Shown: positions 42,163 to 50,811 of the stretch, piece after piece | Numbering within the stretch: position 1 is the stretch's first letter | Layout: every line of letters starts with the position of its first letter | From: G016756615 sp035556195 | GTDB taxonomy: Bacteria; Pseudomonadota; Alphaproteobacteria; Rhizobiales; Rhizobiaceae | Length of the DNA stretch: 64,000 bases | Direction: 5' to 3' | NCBI GenBank assembly: GCA_035556195.1 | Contig: DATMFK010000013.1 | Location: 1-64,000 of the forward strand | The notes under the pieces: generated by a model | Told to the model about the DNA's origin: nothing | Seen by the model: only the letters and a program-made list of their open reading frames with translations | Database searches by the model: none | Made by a program: the position numbers and the translations under genes

Positions 42163-42501
42163 TCAGAGCGCGTCCATGTCGGTTTCTCCGGTGCGGATGC
42201 GCACCGCTTGGTCGATGCCGAAGACGAAGATCTTTCCGTCGCCGATCTGTCCGGTCTTGGCGGCGTTGGTAATTGCTTCCACTGCCTTGTCGGCGAGGTC
42301 TGCGCTGACGGCCACCTCGATCTTGATCTTCGGCAGGAAGCTCACGGCATACTCGGCGCCGCGATAGATTTCGGTATGTCCTTTCTGGCGGCCGTATCCT
42401 TTCACCTCGGTGACGGTCAGGCCTTGGATCCCGACGGAGGTCAGCGCTTCGCGCACCTCGTCGAGCTTGAACGGCTTGATGATTGCCATCACGATCTTCA
42501 T
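42163..42501 (-). CDS. glnK: Nitrogen regulatory protein P-II (GlnK)
   Basis: The 112-residue PII protein starts MKIVMAIIKPFKLDEV. Its T-loop EIYRGAEYAV carries Tyr51, the uridylylation site, and IGDGKIFVFGIDQAVRIRTGE forms the C-terminal signature. It senses ATP/ADP and 2-oxoglutarate and controls AmtB. Placement directly upstream of amtB marks it as GlnK rather than GlnB. A sigma-54 promoter and a possible NtrC site lie upstream. Confidence 0.96.
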   Translation of the reverse strand: MKIVMAIIKPFKLDEVREALTSVGIQGLTVTEVKGYGRQKGHTEIYRGAEYAVSFLPKIKIEVAVSADLADKAVEAITNAAKTGQIGDGKIFVFGIDQAVRIRTGETDMDAL

Positions 42502-42578
42502 GAACCTTCGCCCTCGCTATGCGGATCCCCGCGTTTCCATGACGTCGGCCGCACGCAGCCGAAACTGCACGGAGCGAT

Positions 42579-42593
42579 TCAAACTCCGTGCCA
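42579..42593 (-). promoter_or_regulatory. Sigma-54 promoter of glnK-amtB
   Basis: On the minus strand, TGGCAC (-24 box, 42593-42588), five bases and TTGA (-12 box, 42582-42579) match the RpoN consensus except for the last base (normally TTGC). Transcription should start near 42568, about 67 bases before glnK. This fits nitrogen control by NtrC. Confidence 0.72.
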
Positions 42594-42680
42594 GTTGCCG
42601 GGACATCGGCTCAGACTGTTGGAAAAGAAGGGAGTTGTGACGGTTCCGCGTCGTGAAGCACGCCGAACAGGCAGCTCGAT

Positions 42681-42697
42681 TGCCTACAAAATGTGCA
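42681..42697 (-). promoter_or_regulatory. Possible NtrC binding site
   Basis: The minus-strand sequence TGCACATTTTGTAGGCA has a perfect left half-site and a degenerate right half compared with TGCAC-N7-GTGCA. It lies about 90 bases upstream of the sigma-54 -24 box, the usual distance for an NtrC enhancer. Confidence 0.4.
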
Positions 42698-42712
42698 ATA
42701 AACCGAAAATGC

Positions 42713-43585
42713 CTATTCTGAAGGCGATCGACGCAGGCGGATCAGGCCTTCCTGTGCGACCGAAGCGATGAGCACGCCATCCTCGCTGTAGATCGCGCCG
42801 CGCGTGAAGCCGCGCGCGCCGGAAGACGACGGGCTGTCCTGGGTATAGAGAAGCCAGCCGTCGATCGGATGCGGCCTGTGGAACCACATGGCGTGATCGA
42901 GACTCGCGACCTGAAGGTCGCGGTCGAACACGGCGCGGCCATGCGCGAAGGTCGAGGTGTCGAGCAGCGTCATGTCGGAAAGATAGGCGAGCACCGCCAC
43001 CTGGACCGTCCGGTCGGCCGGAACGGCTCCCGTGGTGCGCATCCAGATGTTCTGGCGCGGCGGCAGCTTCTCGCGGCTCGTGTAGTGGTCGAGATTGACG
43101 GGCTTGATCTCCAGCGGCCGCTCGCGCGCCCAGAAACGCCGGATGTCCTCCGGAAGGTGCTCGGCATGCTCCAGAAGCTCGCGCTGCGTCTTCAGGGTCG
43201 ATGGCGGCGGAACGTCCTCCGGCATCGAGACCTGATGGTCGAGGCCTTCCTCGTCGCGCTGGAAAGAGGCTTCCAGGGAAAAGATCGCTCGGCCGTGCTG
43301 TATGGCGACGACCCGCCTGGTGGTGAAGGAGCCGCCGTCACGGATGCGGTCGACCTGGTATACGATCGGCACCGTAGTATCGCCCGGCAGCATGAAATAG
43401 GCGTGTAGGGAGTGGACGTGGCGGCCGGGCTTGACCGTGCGGCAGGCCGCGACCAGCGACTGCGCGATTGTCTGGCCGCCGAAGACGCGCTGCCAGCTCA
43501 ATTTCGGGCTGCGACCACGATAGAGATTGTGTTCGAGTTCCTCCAAGTCGAGTATGGAGAGAAGCTCCTGCATGGCCTCCGACAT
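42713..43585 (-). CDS. tesB: Acyl-CoA thioesterase II
   Basis: The 290-residue double hot-dog thioesterase hydrolyses medium- and long-chain acyl-CoA. Marks are NLYRGRSPKLSWQRVFGGQTIAQSL near the start, VHSLHAYFMLPGDTTVPIVYQVDRIRDGGSFTTRRV, the catalytic Asp in YLSDMTLLDT, and LDHAMWFHRPHPIDGWLLYTQDSPS. The start at 43585 (MSEAMQELLSIL) fits the family. It is divergent from the UbiH-type hydroxylase, with 87 bases between the two start codons. Confidence 0.94.
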   Translation of the reverse strand: MSEAMQELLSILDLEELEHNLYRGRSPKLSWQRVFGGQTIAQSLVAACRTVKPGRHVHSLHAYFMLPGDTTVPIVYQVDRIRDGGSFTTRRVVAIQHGRAIFSLEASFQRDEEGLDHQVSMPEDVPPPSTLKTQRELLEHAEHLPEDIRRFWARERPLEIKPVNLDHYTSREKLPPRQNIWMRTTGAVPADRTVQVAVLAYLSDMTLLDTSTFAHGRAVFDRDLQVASLDHAMWFHRPHPIDGWLLYTQDSPSSSGARGFTRGAIYSEDGVLIASVAQEGLIRLRRSPSE

Positions 43586-43672
43586 GGTGCGCCCTTTATA
43601 TTTGAGACGTGCGGGTGTCGGGCCGATGTCAGCCGAACGGCGGCCGGTGTCAAGGCGGAAGGGAACGAAGCG

Positions 43673-44920
43673 ATGGCCAAAGCGAAAGAAGCTCCCGGGA
43701 GCAAGACCGATATCGATGTGCTGGTGGCGGGCGCCGGCTATGTCGGCCTGGCGACGGCCGTGTCGATCCGCGAGGCCAGACCCAGCCTCTCCGTTGCGGT
43801 CGTGGACGCTGCTCCCTCCGGCGTCTGGCAGAAGGATGGCCGCGCCTCGGCCGTCGCCGCCGCGGCCTGTCGCATGCTGGAGCGGCTCGGCTGCTGGCGG
43901 GAGATCGAGCCGCACGCGCAAGCGATCACCGAGATGATCATTACGGATTCCAGGACATCGGATCCGGTTCGCCCGGTCTTCCTGACCTTCGACGGAGAGG
44001 TTTCGCCCGGCGAGCCCTTCGCGCACATGGTCGAGAACCGGGTGCTTAACGGAGCACTGCGCCGCCGAGCCGCCGAACTCGGCATCGACATCATCGAGGG
44101 CATCGCGGTCTCCGGATTCCAGAAGGGTCCCGCAGACATGGCCGTTCATCTGGAAGACGGCATCACCTTCGACACCAAGCTGCTGGTGGCAGCCGATGGC
44201 GTCAATTCCCGGCTGCGCGACATGGCCGGCATCAAGACGGTGCGCTGGGAGTACGGCCAATCGGGCATCGTCTGCACCATCGCGCATGAGCGGCCGCACA
44301 ACGGCCGGGCGGAGGAGCATTTCCTGCCGGCCGGCCCGTTCGCCATCCTGCCGCTCACCGGCAATCGCTCGTCCATCGTCTGGACCGAGCGCACGGCCGA
44401 TGCCGAAAGACTGGTCAAGGGCGACGAATTCGCTTTCGAGGTCGAGTTGGAGCAGCGTTTCGGGTTGAAGCTCGGCGAGATCAGGGTGGAGACGAAGCCC
44501 CGCGCCTGGCCGCTCGGCCTGACGCTTTCCCGCGCCTTCGTCGCGCCGCGTTTCGCGCTCGCCGGCGATGCCGCGCACGGCATCCATCCCATCGCCGGCC
44601 AGGGCCTCAATCTCGGCTTCAAGGATGTCGCCGCGCTCGCCGAAACCGTGGTCGAGGCCGACCGGCTCGGCCAGGACATCGGCGCGATCGACGTGCTCCA
44701 GCGCTACGAGCGCTGGCGCCGCTTCGACACGGTGCAGATGGGCGTGACGACCGACGTGCTCAACCGGCTGTTCTCCAACGACATCGGCGCGGTTCGCGCC
44801 GTCCGCGACATCGGGCTCGGCCTGGTCGACCGCGTGCCCAGGCTCAAGGAGTTCTTCATCCGCCAGGCCTCAGGCCTGGCCGGCCCGACGCCCCGCCTGC
44901 TCAAGGGCGAGGCCATTTGA
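43673..44920 (+). CDS. FAD-dependent monooxygenase, UbiH/UbiF/VisC type
   Basis: The 415-residue flavoprotein has the FAD dinucleotide motif VLVAGAGYVGLATA, the DG motif LLVAADGVNSRLRDMAGI and the GD motif FALAGDAAHGIHPIAGQGLNLGFKD. These fit the ubiquinone-ring hydroxylase family. In rhizobia, related proteins are the main ubiquinone hydroxylases. Which ring position this one modifies cannot be read from sequence. ATG at 43673 is preceded by GAAGGGAACGAAGCG. It is monocistronic and followed by a long repeat region. Confidence 0.87.
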   Translation: MAKAKEAPGSKTDIDVLVAGAGYVGLATAVSIREARPSLSVAVVDAAPSGVWQKDGRASAVAAAACRMLERLGCWREIEPHAQAITEMIITDSRTSDPVRPVFLTFDGEVSPGEPFAHMVENRVLNGALRRRAAELGIDIIEGIAVSGFQKGPADMAVHLEDGITFDTKLLVAADGVNSRLRDMAGIKTVRWEYGQSGIVCTIAHERPHNGRAEEHFLPAGPFAILPLTGNRSSIVWTERTADAERLVKGDEFAFEVELEQRFGLKLGEIRVETKPRAWPLGLTLSRAFVAPRFALAGDAAHGIHPIAGQGLNLGFKDVAALAETVVEADRLGQDIGAIDVLQRYERWRRFDTVQMGVTTDVLNRLFSNDIGAVRAVRDIGLGLVDRVPRLKEFFIRQASGLAGPTPRLLKGEAI

Positions 44921-44952
44921 GCTGAGCTCAGGATCCAGATCCTTGGCCTGTC

Positions 44953-45375
44953 GCGAGTTGCCCCTCAAAGTTTGCCGGACATCTCTCCGGCGCATGGCGG
45001 CTATCGAATTCACACATCTCGGGCGGTACGGCAGAATCCGGTGACGGCTGCTGTCACTGCCTTTCGGCCATTTCGTTCTGCACTGTCGGGTGGGTTGCCC
45101 ACACGTCACGGAATGGGATCCAGTCCACGGGCAAGCCCGTGGACGGGGTCACGTTGCCATCGCTTCGCTCGGCGCCCGCCCGAGGATGACGAAGCTTCTA
45201 TGTCGATGCCAATCGCCAACGTTGGTGATTTTCGGCAAGCCTTCAATGCCGTCGTCATCCTCGGACGGGAGCCCGCGCCAGCGGGCGAGCTGATCCGAGG
45301 ATCCATTCCGTTACCCTATGGGCAACCCACCCGACGGTGCAGAACGACGTAGCCGAACCGGCACCAGCACCATCC
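44953..45375. repeat. Composite palindromic intergenic repeat, copy E
   Basis: This is the fullest copy. From 44999 the left arm runs GGCTATCGAATTCACACATC, CGGCTGCTGTCACTGCC, GTTCTGCACTGTCGGGTGGG, GGAATGGGATCC. The centre holds CAATCGCCAACGTTGG. The right arm has GGATCCATTCCGTTACC, GGGCAACCCACCC and GTGCAGAACG. The inner 45-50 bases of the two arms are nearly perfect inverted repeats. The left side is preceded by a half-element GAGTTGCCCCTC...GCCGGACATCTCTCC (44953-44990), the same as that flanking copy F. No gene is seen from 44921 to 45704. Confidence 0.85.
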
Positions 45376-45435
45376 CGCGCTTTGAGCTGTCAATGCCTTG
45401 CGCGATGTATTTCACCATCCAAGGTGTCCTCCCAC

Positions 45436-45580
45436 GAGGGGTGAGTAGGGGCACAGGCGCGGAGAGAGATGACGGCCGCGCGGTCTCGCCAACCGCTGGC
45501 GATTGGCGAAAGCGAAGACGATATCGGTATTCTCCCCGTCCTGACTGGGAGAATATGCCGGCAGGCAAATGAGAGGCTTG
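45436..45580. repeat. Second-family inverted repeat near nfeD
   Basis: The arms GAGGGGTGAGTAGGGGC with CGGAGAGAGATGACGGCCG, and TATTCTCCCCGTCCTGACTG with TATGCCGGCAGGCAAATGAGAGG, correspond to the element at 11246-11408, with diverged sequence. An inner GCCAACCGCTGGCGATTGGCG stem lies between. The nfeD promoter must lie between here and 45705. Confidence 0.6.
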
Positions 45581-45704
45581 CCCAGAGGTCAATCCTTGTT
45601 GCCGCCGCTATAAGTCGTGGAACATCCGAACGAGGTGATCGCCGCCCGGTCCCTGATGGATTTTCGGCGCAAGCAACCCATATCTTCGATATGGAGCATT
45701 GAGC

Positions 45705-47102
45705 GTGAACGGCGCGCATGTGGCCCTTCTTGCCGCGGCTCTCGTGGCAGATCTCGCTGCCAATCTCCCGCTTGCGGCGGGAGGAGAAGGTGGTGGGGCG
45801 AGGCTTGTGCTTGCTACCACCATAGACGGCGCCATCGGCCCCGCGAGCGCCAGGCAGCTCGAGGAAGCATTGGCCTTGTCGGCCGAACGCGGCGCGGAGG
45901 CCCTGATCCTGCAGCTGAACACGCCGGGCGGGCTCGTCACCAGCATGCGTGAGATGATCGCCGACATACTCGCCTCGCCGGTTCCGGTCGTGGGCTATGT
46001 CGCGCCAGCCGGCGGCCATGCTGCCAGCGCCGGAACCTATATCCTCTACGCGACCCACGTGGCGGCCATGGCGCCGGGCACCAATATCGGCGCGGCGACG
46101 CCGGTGGAACTCGGAGGTCCGCAACCGACATTCCCCGGCGGGAGCGACAAGAACAATGAAGACGCGGGCCAGAAGGACGGCAAGGGTCCGCCGCCATCCG
46201 GCGACGCGATGGCGGCCAAGGAGACAAATGATGCCGTTGCCCTGATCCGCAGCCTGGCGGAACTGCGCGGGCGCAATGCCGATTGGGGGGAGAAAGCGGT
46301 GCGAGAGGCCGCCAGCCTGTCGGCGAACGCGGCCTTGCAGCAGCGGGTCATCGACATCGTCGCTCGCAATTCCGATGAATTGCTGAAGATGGTCGACGGC
46401 AGGGTGGTGGAGGTCGGGGGCGAGAAAAGGACGCTTGCGACCAGGGATGTCACGGTCGAGGCGATCGAGCCGGGCTGGTTTATCGAGCTGCTGTCGATCA
46501 TCACCAACCCCAATATCGCGCTCATGCTGATGATGGTCGGGCTTTATGGCCTCGTCTTCGAATTCGCGAGCCCAGGCGCCGTGGCCCCCGGCGTCGCCGG
46601 TACGATCTGCCTGTTGCTCGGGCTCTACGCCCTCAATCTCTTGCCGATAAACTATACCGGCCTGGCGCTGATGCTGCTCGGTCTGGTGTTTCTGGTGGTC
46701 GAAACGTTCAATCCCACGGTGGTGCTCGGCCTGGGAGGGGTGGGCGCATTTCTACTCGGCGCCGCGATGCTGCTCAGGATCGAGGGACCGGGCTTCGAAC
46801 TCTCATGGTTCGTGACCGGCGGCGCCGCGGCGCTCACCCTTGGCTTCGCGGTGCTGACGGGAAGCTATCTCTGGGCCATCCGCCGGAAGCCCTCCCCCGT
46901 CGGTGCCGAAGCGATGAGGGGTTTGCCGGCCAGGATCGTCGACTGGTCGGACGGAGAGGGCCACGTGCTTGCCCAGGGCGAGCTCTGGCGGGCGCGGGGC
47001 GAAGAGGATTTCAAGCGGGGTGATAGCGTCGAGGTGAAAGGCATCCAGGGCCTTGTGCTTTCCGTTGGGCGGAGCCGGGTAGAGCGGAATGCGTCCGAAT
47101 AG
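45705..47102 (+). CDS. nfeD: NfeD-family membrane serine protease
   Basis: The 465-residue protein has an N-terminal leader, a ClpP-like serine protease domain and a C-terminal membrane/OB domain. The protease shows LNTPGGLVTSMREM, the nucleophile Ser in PAGGHAASAGTYIL and the general-base Lys in WGEKAVREAASLSA. About four membrane helices (near 265-405) follow, then the OB fold. NfeD proteases cleave the C-terminus of partner stomatin-like proteins, and such a partner gene follows 188 bases downstream. GTG at 45705 has GGAG eight bases upstream; a TTG two codons earlier is possible. Confidence 0.92.
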   Translation: MNGAHVALLAAALVADLAANLPLAAGGEGGGARLVLATTIDGAIGPASARQLEEALALSAERGAEALILQLNTPGGLVTSMREMIADILASPVPVVGYVAPAGGHAASAGTYILYATHVAAMAPGTNIGAATPVELGGPQPTFPGGSDKNNEDAGQKDGKGPPPSGDAMAAKETNDAVALIRSLAELRGRNADWGEKAVREAASLSANAALQQRVIDIVARNSDELLKMVDGRVVEVGGEKRTLATRDVTVEAIEPGWFIELLSIITNPNIALMLMMVGLYGLVFEFASPGAVAPGVAGTICLLLGLYALNLLPINYTGLALMLLGLVFLVVETFNPTVVLGLGGVGAFLLGAAMLLRIEGPGFELSWFVTGGAAALTLGFAVLTGSYLWAIRRKPSPVGAEAMRGLPARIVDWSDGEGHVLAQGELWRARGEEDFKRGDSVEVKGIQGLVLSVGRSRVERNASE

Positions 47103-47167
47103 ACGGCCCATCCCGCCCGGGTCATTCGGCTGCATCGCCAAGCGATCCCGCTTGGCTGCAGGATGCA

Positions 47168-47275
47168 CTAAAGCGCGTGGCGATCTTTCAGATTCGCTCC
47201 CGCGCTTTAGAACTTTGACTTGACGCATGTCTTTCTCCCCAAACCGGTGCCCACTTTGGGGAGACATGCTTTAGG
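47168..47275. repeat. RIME-like double-palindrome repeat
   Basis: The first stem is CTAAAGCGCG...CGCGCTTTAG (47168-47210). The second is GCATGTCTTTCTCCCCAAA...TTTGGGGAGACATGC (47225-47269), followed by TTTAGG. This is the typical form of a widespread rhizobial intergenic mosaic element. It sits between nfeD and the stomatin-like gene, only 15 bases before the latter, so it may affect the downstream message. Confidence 0.75.
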
Positions 47276-47290
47276 CATTGGAGAACAGCC

Positions 47291-48061
47291 ATGATGATCG
47301 GCTCCGTCATCTATCTGGTCCTCGCGCTCCTTGTGGTCCTGTTCCTGGCCTCGGCGATCCGTGTATTGAGGGAATATCAGCGCGGCGTGGTCTTCACGCT
47401 CGGCCGTTTCACCGGAGTGAAGGGTCCTGGCCTCATCATTCTCATTCCTTTCGTTCAGCAGATGGTGAAGGTGGATCTGAGGGTCGTCGTTCAGGACGTG
47501 CCGTCGCAAGATGTCATCTCGCGCGACAACGTGTCGGTGAAGGTCAACGCCGTGCTTTATTTTCGCGTCGTGGACGCCGAAAGGGCGATCCTGCGGGTCG
47601 AGGATTACATGGCCGCGACCAGCCAGCTCGCGCAGACGACGCTGCGCTCGGCTCTGGGCAAGCACGAGCTCGACGAGATGCTGGCCGAACGCGACAGGCT
47701 GAACAGTGATATCCAGGAAATCCTTGACCAGCAGACCGACGCTTGGGGGATCAAGGTGACCAATGTCGAGATCAAGCGCGTCGATCTGAACGAGAGCATG
47801 GTCCGAGCCATCGCCAAGCAGGCCGAGGCCGAACGGCTACGCCGGGCCAAGGTGATCAATGCCGAAGGCGAGCAGCAGGCGGCGGAAAAGCTCGTCGAAG
47901 CCGGCCGAATGCTGGCCGCGGAGCCCCAGGCCATGCAGCTTCGCTACTTCGCCGCCTTGCACGACGTTGCCGGCGAGCGTTCCTCCACCGTGGTCTTCCC
48001 CGTCCCGATGGACCTGCTCGGCCATTTCAACAAGCCGGATGGCAAGGCGAAGCAGGACTGA
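47291..48061 (+). CDS. SPFH/band 7 stomatin-like protein (slipin)
   Basis: The 256-residue protein has one N-terminal membrane hairpin (about 3-24) and an SPFH domain: REYQRGVVFTLGRFTGVKGPGLIILIPF, VPSQDVISRDNVSVKVNAVLYFRVVD, TLRSALGKHELDEMLAERDRLN. A charged coiled coil follows (AIAKQAEAERLRRAKVINAEGEQQAAEKL). Slipins form membrane microdomain scaffolds and are substrates or partners of NfeD proteases. Two ATG codons lie at the start. It is probably co-expressed with nfeD despite the repeat in between. Confidence 0.93.
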   Translation: MMIGSVIYLVLALLVVLFLASAIRVLREYQRGVVFTLGRFTGVKGPGLIILIPFVQQMVKVDLRVVVQDVPSQDVISRDNVSVKVNAVLYFRVVDAERAILRVEDYMAATSQLAQTTLRSALGKHELDEMLAERDRLNSDIQEILDQQTDAWGIKVTNVEIKRVDLNESMVRAIAKQAEAERLRRAKVINAEGEQQAAEKLVEAGRMLAAEPQAMQLRYFAALHDVAGERSSTVVFPVPMDLLGHFNKPDGKAKQD

Positions 48062-48083
48062 TGTCCCAAGGACAGTAGGGAGT

Positions 48084-48410
48084 GCCTCGGGCAAGCGCCT
48101 CTTCGCTCGGCGCCGGCCCGAGGATGACCAAGCTTCCATGTCGATGCCAATCGCCAACGTTGGCGATTTGGGGCAGCCTTCAACGCGGTCGTCGTCCTCG
48201 GACGGGAGCCCGCGCCAGCGGGCGAGCTGATCCGAGGATCCATTCCGTTACCTGTCGACAACCCACCCAACGGGCAGGACGAAGCGGCCGAACGGCAACG
48301 ACGGCAGCCATCATCCCATCCCACCGTACCGCTCGACATCTGTGAGGCCGATAGGCCTATACGCGGGGAGAGATGTCCGGCAGGACAGTGAGGCAACTCG
48401 CGAGCGGGCA
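48084..48410. repeat. Composite palindromic intergenic repeat, copy F
   Basis: The left outer arm is missing, so the element starts inside a hairpin (CTTCGCTCGGCGCCGGCCC). The centre CAATCGCCAACGTTGGCGAT is followed by a complete right half: CTCGGACGGGAGCCCGCGCC, GATCCGAGGATCCATTCCG, GACAACCCACCCAACG, GGCCGAACGGCAACG, GAGGCCGATAGGCC. At 48366-48410 the second repeat family abuts it (GGGGAGAGATGTCCGGCAGG, GAGGCAACTCGCGAGCG). The gap 48062-48466 contains no gene. Confidence 0.82.
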
Positions 48411-48466
48411 TGCAAGAAAGCAATAGCCTAAGGCACGTCGCCCGAATCTCCGTTGTGCGACATGCT

Positions 48467-50107
48467 TTAGCCTCGGTCCTCCAGCACCATCGCGGCACCC
48501 TTTTCACCGATCATCATGGAGGGTGCGTTGGTGTTGCCGGAGGTGATCTGCGGCATGATCGACGCATCGATGACGCGCACGCCCTGGACGCCCCTCACCC
48601 TCAGCCTGGCATCGACCACGGCCATCGGGTCATCGGCCGTTCCCATCTTGGCAGTGCCCACCGGATGGAAGATGGTGGTCGCGACATCGCCTGCCGCCTT
48701 CACGAGATCGGCGTCGCTCTGCAGGGCCGGGCCTGGCTTGTATTCCTCAGGCTGGAAGCGCGCGAGCGGCGCTTGCGCCACGATGCGGCGCGTCAGGCGA
48801 ATGCTTTCCACCGCGACTTCCCGGTCTTCTTCGGTCGACAGGTAGTTCGGCCGGATCGATGGCTTCTCGTCGGCGCCTGCGCCGCGGATATGGACGCTGC
48901 CGCGGCTGGACGGACGCAGATTGGCGACGCTCGCGGTGAAGGCCCCGAAGCGGTGGAGACCGTCTCCCCACTTGTCGAGCGACAGCGGCTGGATGTGGAA
49001 TTCGAGGTTGGCCGTCGCGTAACGCTCGGACGACTTGGCGAAGATGCCCAGTTGGGACGGCGCCATGGTCAGGGGACCACGCCGACGCAGCGCATAGTTC
49101 ACGCCCATCATCGCGCGGCTGAACAGGTTGGCGTAGTCCGTATTCAGCGTCCGGACGCCACTCACCTTGAAGACGGGGCGGATCTGGAGATGATCCTGCA
49201 GGTTCTCGCCGACGCCCGGCACGTCGGCTGTCACCGGAATGCCGAGATCCGACAAGCGCTTTGCGCTGCCGACGCCGCTGCGCTCGAGGATGGTCGGAGA
49301 AGCGACCGCGCCTGCGGACAGGATCACTTCGCCGTCGACACTCGCAAGCTGCCGTTCGCCGTTCTGCGTGAAAACGACCCCCTTTGCCCGGCCGTTCTCG
49401 AACACGATGCTTTCCACATGGGCGGCGGTTTCCAGCCGCAGGTTCGGTCGTTTCAGCGCGGGCTTCAGGAAGGCGCGCGCCGCGCTGAAGCGACGGCCGA
49501 GCTTCTGATTCACGTCGAAATAGGACGAGCCCTCATTGTCCCCGGCGTTGAAGTCGTCGATCTTGCGGATGCCCAGCGTCTCGGCTGCATCGCGAACGGC
49601 GTCCAGTATGTCCCAGCGAACGCGCGGCGGCTCGACCCTCAGCTCTCCGCCGGACCGGTGCATGGCGTTGGGTGGCGCGAGATGATCCTCATGCTTCAGG
49701 AAGAAGGGCAGGACATCCTCCCAGCCCCAGCCATCGAGACCGAGCTGGCGCCAATTGTCGTAATCGGCCGCCTGTCCACGCATGTAGATCATCGCGTTGA
49801 TGGCCGAAGAGCCACCGATGACCTTGCCGCGCGGATAAGGCAAGGCGCGGCCGTTCAGCCCGGCCTCGGTCTCCGTCTCGAACATCCAGTCCGCGCGCGG
49901 ATTGCCGATCGCGAAGAGATACCCGACCGGGATGTGGAACCATATCCAATTGTCGAGCCCGCCCGCCTCCAGAACGAGCACGCGGTTCGTTTCCCTGGCA
50001 GAAAGTCGGTTCGCCAGCACGCAGCCCGACGAGCCGGCGCCTACGACGACGTAGTCGTAGCGACCGGCATCCTTTACCCTATCGATCATGTCATCAACCC
50101 GGTTCAC
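48467..50107 (-). CDS. GMC-family FAD oxidoreductase (choline dehydrogenase-like)
   Basis: The 546-residue flavoenzyme shows YDYVVVGAGSSGCVLANRLS at the start, the GMC signature PRGKVIGGSSAINAMIYMRG and GAVASPTILERSGVG. The C-terminal motif FHPVGTAKMG has its active-site His, followed by IMPQITSGNTNAPSMMIGEKGA. The family oxidises alcohols, with many substrates besides choline. The start is GTG at 50107 and makes a GTGA overlap with the livF-like gene; ATG at 50089 is an alternative. As the last gene of the minus-strand cluster, it probably oxidises an alcohol in the same pathway. Confidence 0.9.
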   Translation of the reverse strand: MNRVDDMIDRVKDAGRYDYVVVGAGSSGCVLANRLSARETNRVLVLEAGGLDNWIWFHIPVGYLFAIGNPRADWMFETETEAGLNGRALPYPRGKVIGGSSAINAMIYMRGQAADYDNWRQLGLDGWGWEDVLPFFLKHEDHLAPPNAMHRSGGELRVEPPRVRWDILDAVRDAAETLGIRKIDDFNAGDNEGSSYFDVNQKLGRRFSAARAFLKPALKRPNLRLETAAHVESIVFENGRAKGVVFTQNGERQLASVDGEVILSAGAVASPTILERSGVGSAKRLSDLGIPVTADVPGVGENLQDHLQIRPVFKVSGVRTLNTDYANLFSRAMMGVNYALRRRGPLTMAPSQLGIFAKSSERYATANLEFHIQPLSLDKWGDGLHRFGAFTASVANLRPSSRGSVHIRGAGADEKPSIRPNYLSTEEDREVAVESIRLTRRIVAQAPLARFQPEEYKPGPALQSDADLVKAAGDVATTIFHPVGTAKMGTADDPMAVVDARLRVRGVQGVRVIDASIMPQITSGNTNAPSMMIGEKGAAMVLEDRG

Positions 50108-50811
50108 ACAGCCAGATACCGGCTTTTTATCTCAGGTCGGGCCTCGAGCGCAGCCCAGTCCCCTTCGAATACGATCTGACCGGTATCGATGACGTAAAGG
50201 CGCTCAGTGCATTGGCGCGCGAACCAGAGATTCTGCTCGCAAAGCAGCAGGCCGGCCTTGGTGTCGCGGCAGACGCCGACGATGTCCTTCGCCAGTTGCT
50301 CGATGATGACCGGCGCGAGGCCCTCGGTCGGTTCGTCGAGCATCATCAGCCTGGGCCTCGCCGCAATCGCGCGAGCCACGGCCACCATCTGCTGCTGGCC
50401 GCCGGAAAGCTGGCCGCCGGGCCGATCACGGATCGGCTTCAGCATGGGAAAACGTTCGATCAGTTCGTCCGGATCGATCGGCTTCTCGCCCGCGCGCACC
50501 CCATGGGCCGACATTGCCATGTTCTCGCGCACCGTGACGTGGCTGTAGATGCGCCGATCCTCCGGCACCAGCGCCAGGCCCTGGCGCACGCGCTTGAAAG
50601 TGGGCGTCGAGCCGAAATCCGAGCCTTGCCAGAATACGCTTCCCCTGACGAGGGGGCCGGCATTCATGATGCTCTTCAGGAGCGTCGACTTGCCCGCGCC
50701 GTTGCGGCCGACGACGGCGACACGGCCGCCATCCTCGACGGCCAGCGAGACGGCATGCAGGATCTGGCTGTCGCCGTAGAAAGCGTCGATCTTGTCAACC
50801 TTCAGCACCAT
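50104..50811 (-). CDS. Branched-chain-type ABC transporter ATP-binding protein (LivF-like)
   Basis: The 235-residue ATPase has Walker A GRNGAGKST, signature LSGGQQQMVAVARA and Walker B LMMLDEPTEGLAP. It is the LivF-type half of a hydrophobic/amphipathic acid (HAAT) importer. MVLKVDKIDAFYGDSQIL is the natural N-terminus; the start overlaps the end of the livG-like gene by 17 bases. HAAT systems import amino acids but also aromatic or aliphatic carboxylates, and the enzymes nearby point to a carboxylate. Confidence 0.92.
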   Translation of the reverse strand: MVLKVDKIDAFYGDSQILHAVSLAVEDGGRVAVVGRNGAGKSTLLKSIMNAGPLVRGSVFWQGSDFGSTPTFKRVRQGLALVPEDRRIYSHVTVRENMAMSAHGVRAGEKPIDPDELIERFPMLKPIRDRPGGQLSGGQQQMVAVARAIAARPRLMMLDEPTEGLAPVIIEQLAKDIVGVCRDTKAGLLLCEQNLWFARQCTERLYVIDTGQIVFEGDWAALEARPEIKSRYLAV

